A stretch of 64,000 nt of DNA from Frateuria flava (GTDB lineage: Bacteria; Pseudomonadota; Gammaproteobacteria; Xanthomonadales; Rhodanobacteraceae), in NCBI RefSeq assembly GCF_017837635.1, contig NZ_JAGJRS010000008.1, forward strand, positions 1-64,000. Direction: 5' to 3'. The position numbers were made by a program, and so were the translations under genes. Each line of letters begins with the position of its first letter. Position 1 is the stretch's first letter. Positions 1 to 7,944 of this stretch are shown here, in pieces. The notes beneath the pieces are model-generated. The model saw only the letters and a program-made list of their open reading frames with translations, was not told the DNA's origin and ran no database searches.

Positions 1-468
1 ATCGCCGGTGACGCGATGACCGGGACGCCAGAAACGCCCGAGCTTCTTGATGTCCAGATGCAACAGGCCCCCGGGGTTCGGGTACTCATACCGGTTTACC
101 GGGCGCGCCGGCTCCAGTTCCGCCAGGCGATGGAAGCCGGCGCGCTTGACCAGGCGGCCGACCGTGCTCGCCGCCATGGTCAGGTGCTGGGCGATCTGCC
201 GATAGGTCCAGCGCTCACGGCGGTGCTCGATGACCTGGCTCGCAATGGCTGCGTCCGTAGCATGGGGGCAGCGATGCGGCCGGGAGGATCGATCGAGCAG
301 CCCGGTGGCGCCCTCATCGCGGAAGCGCCGCAGCCACTTGTACGCCGTGCGCACGCTCACCCCCGCTGCATGGGCCGCTTCCTCCACCCGCAAGCCGTGT
401 TTAAGCACCCGCTCCACGAGCAGGGCTCGACCTCGGGGCGTAAGACGGGCATGTTTATGCAGGTTCAT
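1..468 (-). CDS. IS481-family transposase, N-terminal part (cut by window edge)
   Basis: This is the amino-terminal 156 codons of a transposase that runs off the left edge. The start is the ATG at 468. Residues 8-50 look like the helix-turn-helix DNA-binding region of IS481-type transposases (LTPRGRALLVERVL, then AAHAAGVSVRTAYKWLRRF), and a second helix-turn-helix-like part follows near 75-112. The segment LLHLDIKKLGRF around 135-146 matches the start of the DDE catalytic core, so Asp139 is probably the first catalytic aspartate. The remaining catalytic residues lie outside the window, so I cannot say whether the gene is intact. The terminal sequence of the element lies just upstream, as expected for the 5' end of such an insertion sequence. 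Confidence 0.85.
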   Translation of the reverse strand, partial: MNLHKHARLTPRGRALLVERVLKHGLRVEEAAHAAGVSVRTAYKWLRRFRDEGATGLLDRSSRPHRCPHATDAAIASQVIEHRRERWTYRQIAQHLTMAASTVGRLVKRAGFHRLAELEPARPVNRYEYPNPGGLLHLDIKKLGRFWRPGHRVTGD

Positions 469-550
469 CCGGGGCTCCTGGCGTGCTGGTTGGGTCGCAC
501 CTCCAGAATCCCGGGATCGCCCCGGGTGAACAACCTACTGAGAGATCACA
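1..550 (-). mobile_element. IS481-like insertion sequence, transposase-proximal end
   Basis: Read on the minus strand, the element starts at 550 with TGTGATCTCTCAGTAGGTTG, which has the TGTGA...TCA.TAGGTTGT layout of IS481 inverted repeats. The transposase start codon follows about 80 bases in. The bases just outside (551-556, GCTAGT) fit the NCTAGN target that IS481 itself duplicates. The other end and the matching target copy are outside the window. The inverted-repeat comparison is from memory of the family. Confidence 0.7.
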
Positions 551-556
551 GCTAGT
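551..556. repeat. Putative 6-bp target-site duplication of the IS481-like element
   Basis: GCTAGT lies immediately outside the terminal TGT of the insertion sequence and fits the NCTAGN target of IS481. The partner copy would sit beyond the left window edge, so duplication is inferred and not seen. Confidence 0.4.
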
Positions 557-711
557 TGATGCTGCGAAGCCGGGCCCGGCCGGCGGACGTCGGCAGCGAC
601 GAGGATGTCCGCTTTGGGTCGATAGCGGACGCCGGACAGTCAGACGGGATTCGATAGTTGCGCCTCGAACGGGCGGATGCTCAGACGCGCATCGTGCCTG
701 ACGAACGTGCC

Positions 712-1518
712 TCAGCCCGCCATCGCGCGCAGCCGTTCGGCCGTGGTGGCGTCGGCCGGCACGAATGCTTCCAGCGCCAGCTCGGCCAGGGTGATGTCGA
801 CCGGCGTGCCGAACACGGTGGTGGTGCTGAGCATGGAGAGCACATGGCCGTCGACTTCCAGTTGCATGGGCACGGCGATGGTCGAGGCGATGTCGGTGCC
901 CGGCGTCCCACCGGGCATGGGCAGCGCGTGCAACTCGCGCAGCAGGGCGATGAGTTGTGGGTCGTGGCTGGCGTCGATCTGCTGGTGCAGGCGGTGCAGC
1001 AGGTGCGCGCGCCACTGGCCCAGGTTGCGGATGCGTGGCGCGAGACCGGCCGGGTGCAGGCTCAGGCGAAGTACGTTGACTGGCGGTTCGAGCAGCTCCG
1101 GTGCAACGCCGCCGAGCAGGCGCAACGTGGCCTGGTTGCTGGCGACAAGTTGCCAGTAGCGATCCACCGCGAGCGCGGGGTAGGGCTCAAGGCCCTTGAG
1201 CAGCAGGTCGATGGTGGCGCGGGCGCTGGCGAGGGCGGGATCGTCCAGCGTGCGCTCGCGGAAGGCCGGGGCGAAGCCGGCGGCGACGAGCAGTGCGTTT
1301 CGTTCGCGCAGCGGCACGTCCAGGTATTGGGCCAGGTGCAGGATCATGTCGCGGCTCGGGTTGGCGCGGCCGGATTCGACGAAGCTCAGGTGGCGCGCGG
1401 ATATCTCCGCACCGGTGGCCAGATCGAGCTGCGAGAGGCGGCGATGGCGACGCCATTCGCGCAACAGGTCACCGATGGGGCGCTGGGTGTCGAGGGCTTG
1501 GGCGTTCATGGCATCCAT
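712..1518 (-). CDS. XRE-family regulator with MmyB-like ligand-binding domain
   Basis: A 268-residue predicted DNA-binding regulator. Residues about 17-71 form a classic Cro/CI-type helix-turn-helix (LLREWRRHRRLSQLDLATG, then SARHLSFVESGRANPSRDMI). Residues about 100-265 match the MmyB-type C-terminal domain, a PAS-like ligand-binding fold common in regulators beside dehydrogenases and hydrolases. The frame continues upstream to a GTG at 1536, but that part lies in a dispersed repeat, so the ATG at 1518 (or 1509) is preferred. It lies downstream of, and on the same strand as, an alpha/beta hydrolase and an NTF2-like gene, but repeats separate it from them, so co-regulation is uncertain. The ligand is unknown. 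Confidence 0.85.
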   Translation of the reverse strand: MDAMNAQALDTQRPIGDLLREWRRHRRLSQLDLATGAEISARHLSFVESGRANPSRDMILHLAQYLDVPLRERNALLVAAGFAPAFRERTLDDPALASARATIDLLLKGLEPYPALAVDRYWQLVASNQATLRLLGGVAPELLEPPVNVLRLSLHPAGLAPRIRNLGQWRAHLLHRLHQQIDASHDPQLIALLRELHALPMPGGTPGTDIASTIAVPMQLEVDGHVLSMLSTTTVFGTPVDITLAELALEAFVPADATTAERLRAMAG

Positions 1519-1523
1519 GATGC

Positions 1524-1759
1524 TGTAGGAGCGCACCCTGTGCGCGAGCGCCGCGCCGGGTTGCGCGGGATGGTGAGGTTGCCGGTCCCGCCCAAGGGCG
1601 CTCCTGCGGGGGCGGGCGTTTCGCGGCTTGCGAATGAAGACCTTGGGCGAGGGCGTTGGCGTTGCCCCGGGGGGGCGCCCTTGGGCGCGACCGCCATGCG
1701 AGGCTGCGCGGGGACGGTGAGCTTGCCGCTTCGCGCACCAGGGTGCGTCCTACAAGGGG
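1524..1759. repeat. Cluster of 'GTAGGAGCGC' REP-like elements
   Basis: The spacer between the hydrolase and the XRE gene holds several imperfect copies of a palindromic repeat: TGTAGGAGCGCACCCTGTGC at 1524, GCCCAAGGGCGCTCCTGC near 1589, CCCTTGGGCGCGACCG near 1679 and CAGGGTGCGTCCTACA near 1740. The same family recurs at 12299-12383, 23590-23630 and 35827-35888. Such elements are typical extragenic palindromes. The first copy overlaps the 5' end of the longest XRE frame. Confidence 0.75.
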
Positions 1760-2586
1760 CAGGCCGGCTGCAGTTCGGTCTCGCGCAGGAACACGCCGAT
1801 GTCCTCCACCAGTCGCTCGAAGTGCGTGTGATACAGCCCGTGCGGCGCGCCGGCGTACTCGACGTAACGGCTGTGCGGCACCAGCGTGGCGATCGCGCGG
1901 CCTTGCTCCACCGGCTCGCTGACGTCGCGGTCGCCGTGGATGACCAGCAGCGGCACGTCGATGGCGGCCAGCTCCGCGCGTTGGTCGTCGCGTTTGGCGC
2001 GGAAGCATTCGACCAGGGCCTGCAACGAGGCATCGCGGATGATGTCGATGGTGTGCTGCACGAACTCAGGCGAGGTATGGGTCTCGGCGGGCAGGAAGAA
2101 GCCGTCGGCGTTGTCGGCGAGCCAGCGTGGGAGGTCGTCGCGGATGGCAGCGAGCACGGCCTCGGTGGTGGACTCGTCCATGCTCCACGACGTACGGCTG
2201 CCCTCGGCGTAACTGGGCGCGACCGGGGCCAGGAAGACCGCACGCGCCACCCGGGCGCTGCCGTGGCGGGCGAGATAGCGGGTCGCTTCGCCGCTGGCCA
2301 TCGAATGGGTGACCAGCGTGGCCTCGTGCAGGTCCAGGTACTCGAGCAGTTCGGCCACGTCGTCGGCCAGGCGATCGAGCTGGTAGCCGCGGCCGGGATC
2401 GTCCGAGCGACCGTGGCCGCGACGGTCCAGCGCGATGCAGCGGTAGCCGAGCGCGTTGAAGTGCAGCATGTGCCGGTCCCACGCGCGCGAGTCCAGTGCC
2501 CAGGAGGCGAGGAAGACGATCGGCTGGCCGTGGCCCCAGTCGCGGTAGAACAACGTGGTCCGGTCGGTGGTGGCGAAGTGGCTCAT
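1750..2586 (-). CDS. Alpha/beta-fold hydrolase (chloroperoxidase/haloperoxidase-like)
   Basis: A 278-residue cytoplasmic alpha/beta hydrolase of the size and layout of non-haem peroxidase/esterase-type enzymes. The oxyanion-strand region (QPIVFLASWALDSRAW), the DRRGHGRSD motif at 54-62, Asp221 in VIHGDRD and His249 in GAPHG are all visible. The nucleophile elbow reads VTHSMASGE, with Ser95 in place. The usual G-x-S-x-G is therefore T-H-S-M-A, as in the HSMGG variants of this family. The ATG at 2586 starts the conserved MSHFATTDRTTLFYRDWG. It lies 50 bases downstream of the NTF2-like gene on the same strand and probably shares a transcript. The substrate is unknown. Confidence 0.85.
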   Translation of the reverse strand: MSHFATTDRTTLFYRDWGHGQPIVFLASWALDSRAWDRHMLHFNALGYRCIALDRRGHGRSDDPGRGYQLDRLADDVAELLEYLDLHEATLVTHSMASGEATRYLARHGSARVARAVFLAPVAPSYAEGSRTSWSMDESTTEAVLAAIRDDLPRWLADNADGFFLPAETHTSPEFVQHTIDIIRDASLQALVECFRAKRDDQRAELAAIDVPLLVIHGDRDVSEPVEQGRAIATLVPHSRYVEYAGAPHGLYHTHFERLVEDIGVFLRETELQPACPL

Positions 2587-2636
2587 GAGTGTGGACTCCG
2601 AATGCGGGGCGGGAAGGAGTGCCTGGCGGCGCGGGC

Positions 2637-3005
2637 TCAGGCGGCCATCGGGACCTTGTCGAGGAAGCCATGCACGCGGCGGATGCGTCCCTCGTCCAAC
2701 TCAGCGACGTCAAACCCGATCACCAGCGGTTCGTCCGCACCTGGCGCGGCCAGGTGCCAGTGGAAGCGGGCCACGTCGTGGTGCGCGTCGACGTCGCCGG
2801 CCAGCGTGAAGACGTGGCCGGGGAACATGCCCTGCACCGCATCGATGGTCGTGTCGATGGCTTCCCAGCCGCGCGCCTGCGCCAGCGGGTCGGTGTAGAC
2901 GGCGTGCTCGGCATAGACGTCCTCGATCAGCACGCGGCGGCGCAGTGGGTCGGTCTCGTTCCAGGCGCGGATGTAGTTGGCGATGAGTTCGCGGGTGGCG
3001 TTCAT
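2637..3005 (-). CDS. NTF2-like / SnoaL-like family protein
   Basis: A 122-residue protein with the small alpha+beta cone fold of the NTF2/SnoaL family. It shows an N-terminal helix (ELIANYIRAWNETDPLRRRVLIEDVYAEHAVYTDP), the typical AVYTDP turn, and a C-terminal sheet ending in RRVHGFLDKVP. Many members are small cyclases, isomerases or ligand binders; others are of unknown role. It heads a two-gene group with the alpha/beta hydrolase, which suggests a joint role on a small organic substrate, but nothing in the sequence fixes the reaction. The start at 3005 is the only ATG at the right place. Confidence 0.8.
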   Translation of the reverse strand: MNATRELIANYIRAWNETDPLRRRVLIEDVYAEHAVYTDPLAQARGWEAIDTTIDAVQGMFPGHVFTLAGDVDAHHDVARFHWHLAAPGADEPLVIGFDVAELDEGRIRRVHGFLDKVPMAA

Positions 3006-3154
3006 GGCGGTGCTCCGTGGTGGGTGTGGGCACAGCTTGCGGCCGCTGCCGAGGCGAGGCGATTACCTGGCAGGTAATGGAACGCGTCGGGCTTCTCGCC
3101 GCCGCGACGTCGTGCGCCGGATGCTGGCCGCCCCTGCAGAGGGAGCCCAAGGCC

Positions 3155-3463
3155 ATGAGCAGACAGCGCAACCCCGACGAACCCGAACGACGCATCACGC
3201 GCCCCGGCACGGGCGCCGACCACCCGCCCGACGAACCGGCACGCGCCGGCGAGCACGGCGGCGACCTGCGTCGCGACCGCCTGGACACCATCGAGTGGGC
3301 CGACGACCGCACGCGGGCGCTCGACCGCCCAGCCGGCATGGCGGAAGCGCCGATCGAGGACCTGATGGACGGCGGCGAGACGGACGCGGCCTACCGCGCG
3401 GAGGCGCGGCAGGCGACGCCCACGATCGACCCCGAAAGCGGGAGCAGCGACGACGGCGCCTAG
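3155..3463 (+). CDS. Small, highly charged hypothetical protein
   Basis: A 102-residue, strongly hydrophilic protein with no hydrophobic core and many Arg, Asp and Glu residues (starts MSRQRNPDEPERRITRPGTG). A GAGGGAG ribosome-binding site sits about ten bases before the ATG at 3155. I do not recognise a domain; it looks disordered. Its stop codon overlaps the stop of the convergent exporter gene. The clear ribosome-binding site and coding-like composition support a real gene, but the product could be lineage-specific. The longer frame starting at 3017 has no better signal. Confidence 0.5.
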   Translation: MSRQRNPDEPERRITRPGTGADHPPDEPARAGEHGGDLRRDRLDTIEWADDRTRALDRPAGMAEAPIEDLMDGGETDAAYRAEARQATPTIDPESGSSDDGA

Positions 3464-4896
3464 TGCGCCGGCGTGGCTTCCGCTGCCACCATCGACGGGC
3501 GCGGACGCAGCAGCAACCCGCCGAGCAGCGCGGCCAGTACCGCGAAGCCGGTCCCGGCCAGGAACGCGGCGCGATAGCCTGCGTTGAGCGCGGCCGCCTG
3601 CGCGAGCCCGGCGTCCAGCGCCGTCCCGGTGCGCGCCGCCGCCAGGCTGGCGAGCACCGCCAGGCCGAGCGCGCCGCCCATCATGAAGGCGGTGTTGACG
3701 ATGCCCGAGGCGAGCCCGGCATCGCGCGGCGCGACGTCGTTCATCGCCGCCAGCAGCACCGGATTGAACGCGATGCCGGCACCCAGGCCGAGCAGCACCA
3801 TGCCCGGCAGCACGTCGACGAGGAAATGTCCGTCCGCCGGTGCGCGCGCAAACAACGCCAGGCCGATCGCTGCCACCAGCAGGCCGCCGGCCAGCGGACG
3901 GCGGATGCCGAACCGCATCACGATGCGCGCGGACAAGCCCAGCGAGCAGGCCGCCATCACCAGATTGCCGGGCAGGAAGGCCAGGCCCACTTCCATAGGC
4001 CCGTAGCCGAGCACCAGCTGCAGGTACAGCGCGGACAGGAAGAACCACGCAAACATCGCGCCGGCCCACAGCACGCCGACCACGTTGGCGATCGCCAGAT
4101 TGCGCAGGCGGAACAGCTTCAGCGGCACCAGCGGCGCGCGCACGCGCGTCTCGATGAAAACGAACAGCACGAACAGCGCCACCGCCTCGGCGAGCATGCC
4201 CAGAGTGCGCGCCGACAGCCAGCCGGCCTGGTTGCCGTCGACGATCGCGTAGACCGCCAGGATCAGCGCCGCGGTGACGGCCAGCGCGCCGCCGACGTCC
4301 AGCTGGCGCACGTCGCTGCTGCCGTGCACGGCCGGCAGCAGCCTGAGCGAGGCGACGAACACCGCCAGCCCGATCGGCAGGTTGACCAGGAACACCCAGT
4401 GCCAGCTCAGCGTGCTCACCAGCCGGCCGCCCAGCAGCACGCCCACGCTGCCGCCGCCGGCGCAGACGAAGCCGTACACGCCCATCGCCTTGGCCCGCTC
4501 GGACGGTTCGGCGAACAGGTCCATGATCAGCGACAGCGCCACCGCGGTGACTACCGCGCCGCCCAGCCCCTGGATGCCGCGCGCGATCACCAGCCACTCG
4601 CGCGAAGCGGCCATGCCGCACGCCAGCGACGCGGCGGTGAACGCCACCAGCCCCAGCAGGAACAGCTTGCGATGCCCGAACAGGTCGCCCAGCCGCCCGC
4701 CCAGCAGCAGGAAGCCGCCATAGGTCAGCACGTAGGCGTTCACCACCCAGGCCAGCGTCGCCTCGGAGAAGCCCAGGTCGGCACGGATCGAGGGCAGCGC
4801 CACGTTCACGATGGTGGTGTCGAGCACGATCATCAGCACGCCCAGGCACAGCACGGTAAGGGCGAGCCAGCGGCCGTCGCGGGTCGGGGTTGGCAT
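3460..4896 (-). CDS. MFS drug/solute exporter, DHA2 (14-TM) family
   Basis: A 478-residue inner-membrane transporter. LDTTIVNVALP (about 26-36) is the signature of DHA2 proton-driven exporters, and GGRLGDLFGHRKLF (about 66-79) is MFS motif A. About fourteen hydrophobic segments can be counted, the usual number for this family. The frame continues upstream to 5079, but that part is polar and unlike the family, so the ATG at 4896 (MPTPTRDGRW) is chosen. The gene is convergent with the small charged protein, and its start faces tsaB. Substrates cannot be told from sequence; multidrug efflux is the common assignment. Confidence 0.9.
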   Translation of the reverse strand: MPTPTRDGRWLALTVLCLGVLMIVLDTTIVNVALPSIRADLGFSEATLAWVVNAYVLTYGGFLLLGGRLGDLFGHRKLFLLGLVAFTAASLACGMAASREWLVIARGIQGLGGAVVTAVALSLIMDLFAEPSERAKAMGVYGFVCAGGGSVGVLLGGRLVSTLSWHWVFLVNLPIGLAVFVASLRLLPAVHGSSDVRQLDVGGALAVTAALILAVYAIVDGNQAGWLSARTLGMLAEAVALFVLFVFIETRVRAPLVPLKLFRLRNLAIANVVGVLWAGAMFAWFFLSALYLQLVLGYGPMEVGLAFLPGNLVMAACSLGLSARIVMRFGIRRPLAGGLLVAAIGLALFARAPADGHFLVDVLPGMVLLGLGAGIAFNPVLLAAMNDVAPRDAGLASGIVNTAFMMGGALGLAVLASLAAARTGTALDAGLAQAAALNAGYRAAFLAGTGFAVLAALLGGLLLRPRPSMVAAEATPAH

Positions 4897-5030
4897 GTTC
4901 AAGCGGGCGCTCCTTTGGGGGCGGGCAGCATGGCAGGGATGGATGGGGCGATCAGCTGTCATGACGACGATCCAAGCCGGCCGGGATCGACATTCCGCCG
5001 CGCCGGTGGGGGCGTGCGAGAATTCCCCGC

Positions 5031-5726
5031 ATGAACCTGCTCGCCATCGAAACCAGCACCGAAGCCTGCTCCGTCGCACTCGTGCACGGGCAGGAAGTGA
5101 TCGCCCGCAGCGAACTGGCCCCGCGCCGACACGCCGAGCTGGCGCTGCCGATGGCCGACGCGTTGCTCGCCGAGGCCGGACTGGGGCGGCACGCGCTGGA
5201 CGCGATCGCGGTCGGCCGTGGCCCGGGTGCGTTCACCGGCGTGCGGCTGGGCGTAGCGCTTGCCCAGGGCATGGCGCTGGCGCTGGACCGGCCGGTGGTG
5301 CCGGTGTCCTCGCTGGCCGCGCTGGCGCTGGAGGCTCCCGAAGACGACGCAGCGATACTGGCCGTGATCGACGCGCGCATGGGCGAGATCTATGCAGCCT
5401 GTTATCGACGCGACGGCAACGGCGGACTGGTGGCGCTGGATGAGGAGCGCGTCTGCGCACCCGATGCGCTGGTGGTGCCGCAAGCCGAGGTGTGGAACGT
5501 CGTCGGCAGCGGCTGGACGACGTACGCGCAGGTGCTGCGCGGGCATCTGACCGGCGAGCTGCAACAGGCCGAAGGCGACCGCTATCCGCAGGCCCGCCGC
5601 GTGGCGGAACTGGCCGTGCGCGAATACGAGGCCGGCCGAGCCGTTGCGCCGGAACATGCCTTGCCGGTGTACCTGCGCGACAAGGTCGCGCTGACGCTGG
5701 CAGAGCAGGGGCGCGCCACGCCCTAG
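5031..5726 (+). CDS. tsaB: tRNA threonylcarbamoyladenosine biosynthesis protein TsaB
   Basis: A 231-residue member of the ASKHA fold that partners TsaD and TsaE in making the universal t6A modification at position 37 of ANN-decoding tRNAs. The N-terminus MNLLAIETSTEACSVAL and the loop GRGPGAFTGVRLG (about 63-75) are the hallmark TsaB motifs, followed by DARMGEIYAA (about 117-126). TsaB itself is a scaffold that makes the TsaD dimer competent and has no catalytic site. Length is standard. It stands alone between an exporter on the other strand and the convergent YeiH-type gene. Confidence 0.95.
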   Translation: MNLLAIETSTEACSVALVHGQEVIARSELAPRRHAELALPMADALLAEAGLGRHALDAIAVGRGPGAFTGVRLGVALAQGMALALDRPVVPVSSLAALALEAPEDDAAILAVIDARMGEIYAACYRRDGNGGLVALDEERVCAPDALVVPQAEVWNVVGSGWTTYAQVLRGHLTGELQQAEGDRYPQARRVAELAVREYEAGRAVAPEHALPVYLRDKVALTLAEQGRATP

Positions 5727-5735
5727 CTTCCGGGA

Positions 5736-5933
5736 CCCTTCGACTTCGGCCCTGCGTGCCTACGCTCAGGGCGAACGGTTACGGAGACCATGCGCTTTCG
5801 ATCCGGCGTGGCCTCGAGCTCGGGGACGGTCACCGAAACGCGGGCTCCAGTCCGATACGGCATGCGGCAGCTGCGCCGAACGAACGGAAAATGCCTCCGT
5901 TCGCCCTGAGCGTAGCGCAGCGAAGTCGAAGGG
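5736..5933. repeat. Long imperfect inverted repeat ('TTCGAC...GCTCAGG...GAACGG' family)
   Basis: The left arm (5736-5778) contains CCCTTCGACTTCG and CTACGCTCAGGGCGAACGG. The right arm (5897-5933) is the reverse complement with a small length change between the two blocks. The arms are about 40 bases with 118 bases between them, in the 3' space of two convergent genes. Related pairs occur at 20094-20199 and within 60330-60412, so this is a dispersed family. It could act as a two-way transcription stop, but there is no T-run. Confidence 0.75.
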
Positions 5934-5953
5934 CCGCGATCCCCGTGGCTGCC

Positions 5954-6973
5954 TCAAAGCTGCCCGATCGCCAACTGCACCAGCAGGCTGCTCACCGCCA
6001 CCGCCACCCACACGCCGAACCCCAGCAGGATCGGCCGCGGTCCGCTGGAGATCATCCGGCGCAGGTTCGCCGACAGCCCGATCGCGGTCAGCGCCGTGAT
6101 GATCAGGAACTCCGCCAGCTGGTGGATCAACGGCTGCACCGCCGCCGGCACTAGCCCCGCCGTGCGCACCGCCGAGGCGACCAGGAACCACAGGATGAAC
6201 CAGGGAAAGATGCGCTTGAGGCTGAAGTCGGCGGTGCCTTTCTTTTTCTCGCGCATCGCCACCATGACTGCCAGGGTGATGCACACCGGGATGATCAGCG
6301 TGGCGCGGGTGAGCTTGACGATGGTGGCGTAGTCGCCCGCCGCGTGGCTGTAGCTGTAGCCGGCCGCGACCACCGAGGAGGTGTCGTTGATCGCCGTGCC
6401 CGCCCAAAGGCCGAAGCCGAGGTCGGACAGGTGCATCAGGTGCCCCAGCAGCGGGAACAGCAGCACTGCCACCACATTGAACAGGAAGATGGTGGAGATC
6501 GCGAACGCGGTGTCGTGCTCGTCCGGCTTGATGATCGGCGTCACCGCCGCGATCGCCGAGCCACCGCAGATCGCCGTGCCCACGCCGATCAGCACCTTGA
6601 GCTGGTCGTGCACGCCGAGCAGCTGGCCCAACCCCCATGCCGCGACGAAGGCCGCGCTCATGGTGATCAGCGTCACCGACAGCGACTCCAGGCCCGTCTT
6701 CGCCACCTGGTCGAGGCTGAGCCCGAAGCCCAGCGCGATGATCGACCACTGCAGCACCTGCTTGCCGGCGAACTGGATGCCGGGCGTGAAACGGGCGCCG
6801 GGCGACACGGTGTTGCGCACCAGGATGCCAAGCACGATGCCGATTACCGGTCCGCCGACCAGCGGCGCGAGCCGGCCCAGCCACAACGCCACCAGCGCGA
6901 TGACGAGCGCGAGGCCCAGACCGGGCAGGCGGGCGGACAGGGTGGGTGCGGGCGTGGTGGAGACGGCGGTCAT
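5954..6973 (-). CDS. YeiH-family putative sulfate/sulfite-related membrane exporter
   Basis: An integral membrane protein of about 339 residues with ten or so hydrophobic segments and the YeiH core motif VGTAICGGSAIAAVTPIIKP. A second family block is GLWAGTAINDTSSVVAAGYSYS. The family (UPF0324) is annotated as putative sulfate exporters, but substrate evidence is thin. The ATG at 6973 (MTAVSTTPAPTLSARLPG) is chosen because the further 18 upstream codons are polar. The LysR regulator is divergent, 92 bases away. This matches the yeiH/yeiE pairing of enterobacteria, where YeiE is linked to sulfite response, so control by that neighbour is likely. Confidence 0.85.
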   Translation of the reverse strand: MTAVSTTPAPTLSARLPGLGLALVIALVALWLGRLAPLVGGPVIGIVLGILVRNTVSPGARFTPGIQFAGKQVLQWSIIALGFGLSLDQVAKTGLESLSVTLITMSAAFVAAWGLGQLLGVHDQLKVLIGVGTAICGGSAIAAVTPIIKPDEHDTAFAISTIFLFNVVAVLLFPLLGHLMHLSDLGFGLWAGTAINDTSSVVAAGYSYSHAAGDYATIVKLTRATLIIPVCITLAVMVAMREKKKGTADFSLKRIFPWFILWFLVASAVRTAGLVPAAVQPLIHQLAEFLIITALTAIGLSANLRRMISSGPRPILLGFGVWVAVAVSSLLVQLAIGQL

Positions 6974-7065
6974 GTGAGGCTCGGATGGCGAAGCGCGGCC
7001 ATTGTCCTTGCGCGCTGCCATCAACAAAACTTTGCATGTTTGATGATCGGTATAAGCTTCGCTGA

Positions 7066-7944
7066 ATGCTCAACATCACACCCCGCCAGCTCGACGTGTT
7101 CGTGCAGACCGCACTGCACGGCAGCCTGCGCGCCGCCGCCGAGCGCGTTCACCTGACCCAGCCGGCCGCCAGCATGGCGCTGGCGGAGCTCGAGCGGCAG
7201 CTCGGCGCACCGCTGTTCGACCGCGAACGGGGGCGGCTGTACCTCAACGCGCGCGGGCGTGAACTGCTGCCGCGCGCGCAGGAACTGCTCGAGCGCCACG
7301 CGGAGCTGGCCCGCTTCGGGCAGGGCGATGCGCAGGCGCTGGCCGGCGAGCTGCGCATCGGCGCCAGCAACACGGTCGGCAACTACCTGGTCGGCGAACT
7401 GCTGGGCGGTTTCGTGCGCGCGCAGCCGCAGGTGGCGATCCGCCTTCGCGTGGCCAATACCGACACCATCGCCTCGCAGCTGCTCGACCACGCGCTGGAC
7501 GTCGGCTGTGTGGAGGGCCCGGTCGCGCATCCGCAACTGGAACTCAAGCCCTGGCGCGAAGACCGGTTGCGCGTGTGCGCGGCGCCGGAGCATCCGCTGG
7601 CGCGCAAACGCGCGCTCAAGCCGGCAGACTTCGCCGGCGCCCGCTGGGTGCTGCGCGAACCGGGTTCGGCCACGCGCGCCACCACCGAGCGTGTGCTGGC
7701 ACAACTGCCGCCGGGCGACACCGTGCTCGAGCTGGACCAGATCGAGGCCATCAAGCAGGCCGTCGCCGCCGGCCTCGGCATCGCCTGCTTGCCCGACGTG
7801 GCGCTGGTCGATGCGCTGGCAACCGGACGGCTGGTCGCACTGAAGACACCGTTCCTCGACCTCCGGCGCACGCTGTCGCTCTTGCTGCACCGCCAGAAAT
7901 ACCGCGGCGCATTGCTGGAAGCCTTCCTGCAAACCGTCCGCTGA
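7066..7944 (+). CDS. LysR-type transcriptional regulator (YeiE-like)
   Basis: A 292-residue LysR-family regulator. Residues 1-60 hold the winged helix-turn-helix (TPRQLDVFVQTALHGSLRAAAERVHLTQPAASMALAEL, written here as two joined blocks: helix 2 ends at SLRAAAERV and the recognition helix is TQPAASMALAEL). Residues about 90-290 form the periplasmic-binding-like effector domain, including DVGCVEGPV and AAGLGIACLPDVAL. It is divergent from the YeiH-type gene, which is the usual arrangement for a LysR regulator and its target. The last 30 bases of the gene are copied twice more downstream in a tandem repeat. Confidence 0.92.
   Translation: MLNITPRQLDVFVQTALHGSLRAAAERVHLTQPAASMALAELERQLGAPLFDRERGRLYLNARGRELLPRAQELLERHAELARFGQGDAQALAGELRIGASNTVGNYLVGELLGGFVRAQPQVAIRLRVANTDTIASQLLDHALDVGCVEGPVAHPQLELKPWREDRLRVCAAPEHPLARKRALKPADFAGARWVLREPGSATRATTERVLAQLPPGDTVLELDQIEAIKQAVAAGLGIACLPDVALVDALATGRLVALKTPFLDLRRTLSLLLHRQKYRGALLEAFLQTVR

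Noticed and set aside
557-711. Possible gene or regulatory element between the insertion sequence and the XRE gene
   Set aside because: No frame with a start and ribosome-binding site, no promoter match and no repeat could be supported in these 155 bases.
658-5034. Plus-strand frames of about 746 and 685 codons opposite the XRE, hydrolase, NTF2-like and exporter genes
   Set aside because: Same reason: antisense to recognised families, with Gln/Arg/His-rich composition typical of reverse frames in GC-rich DNA.
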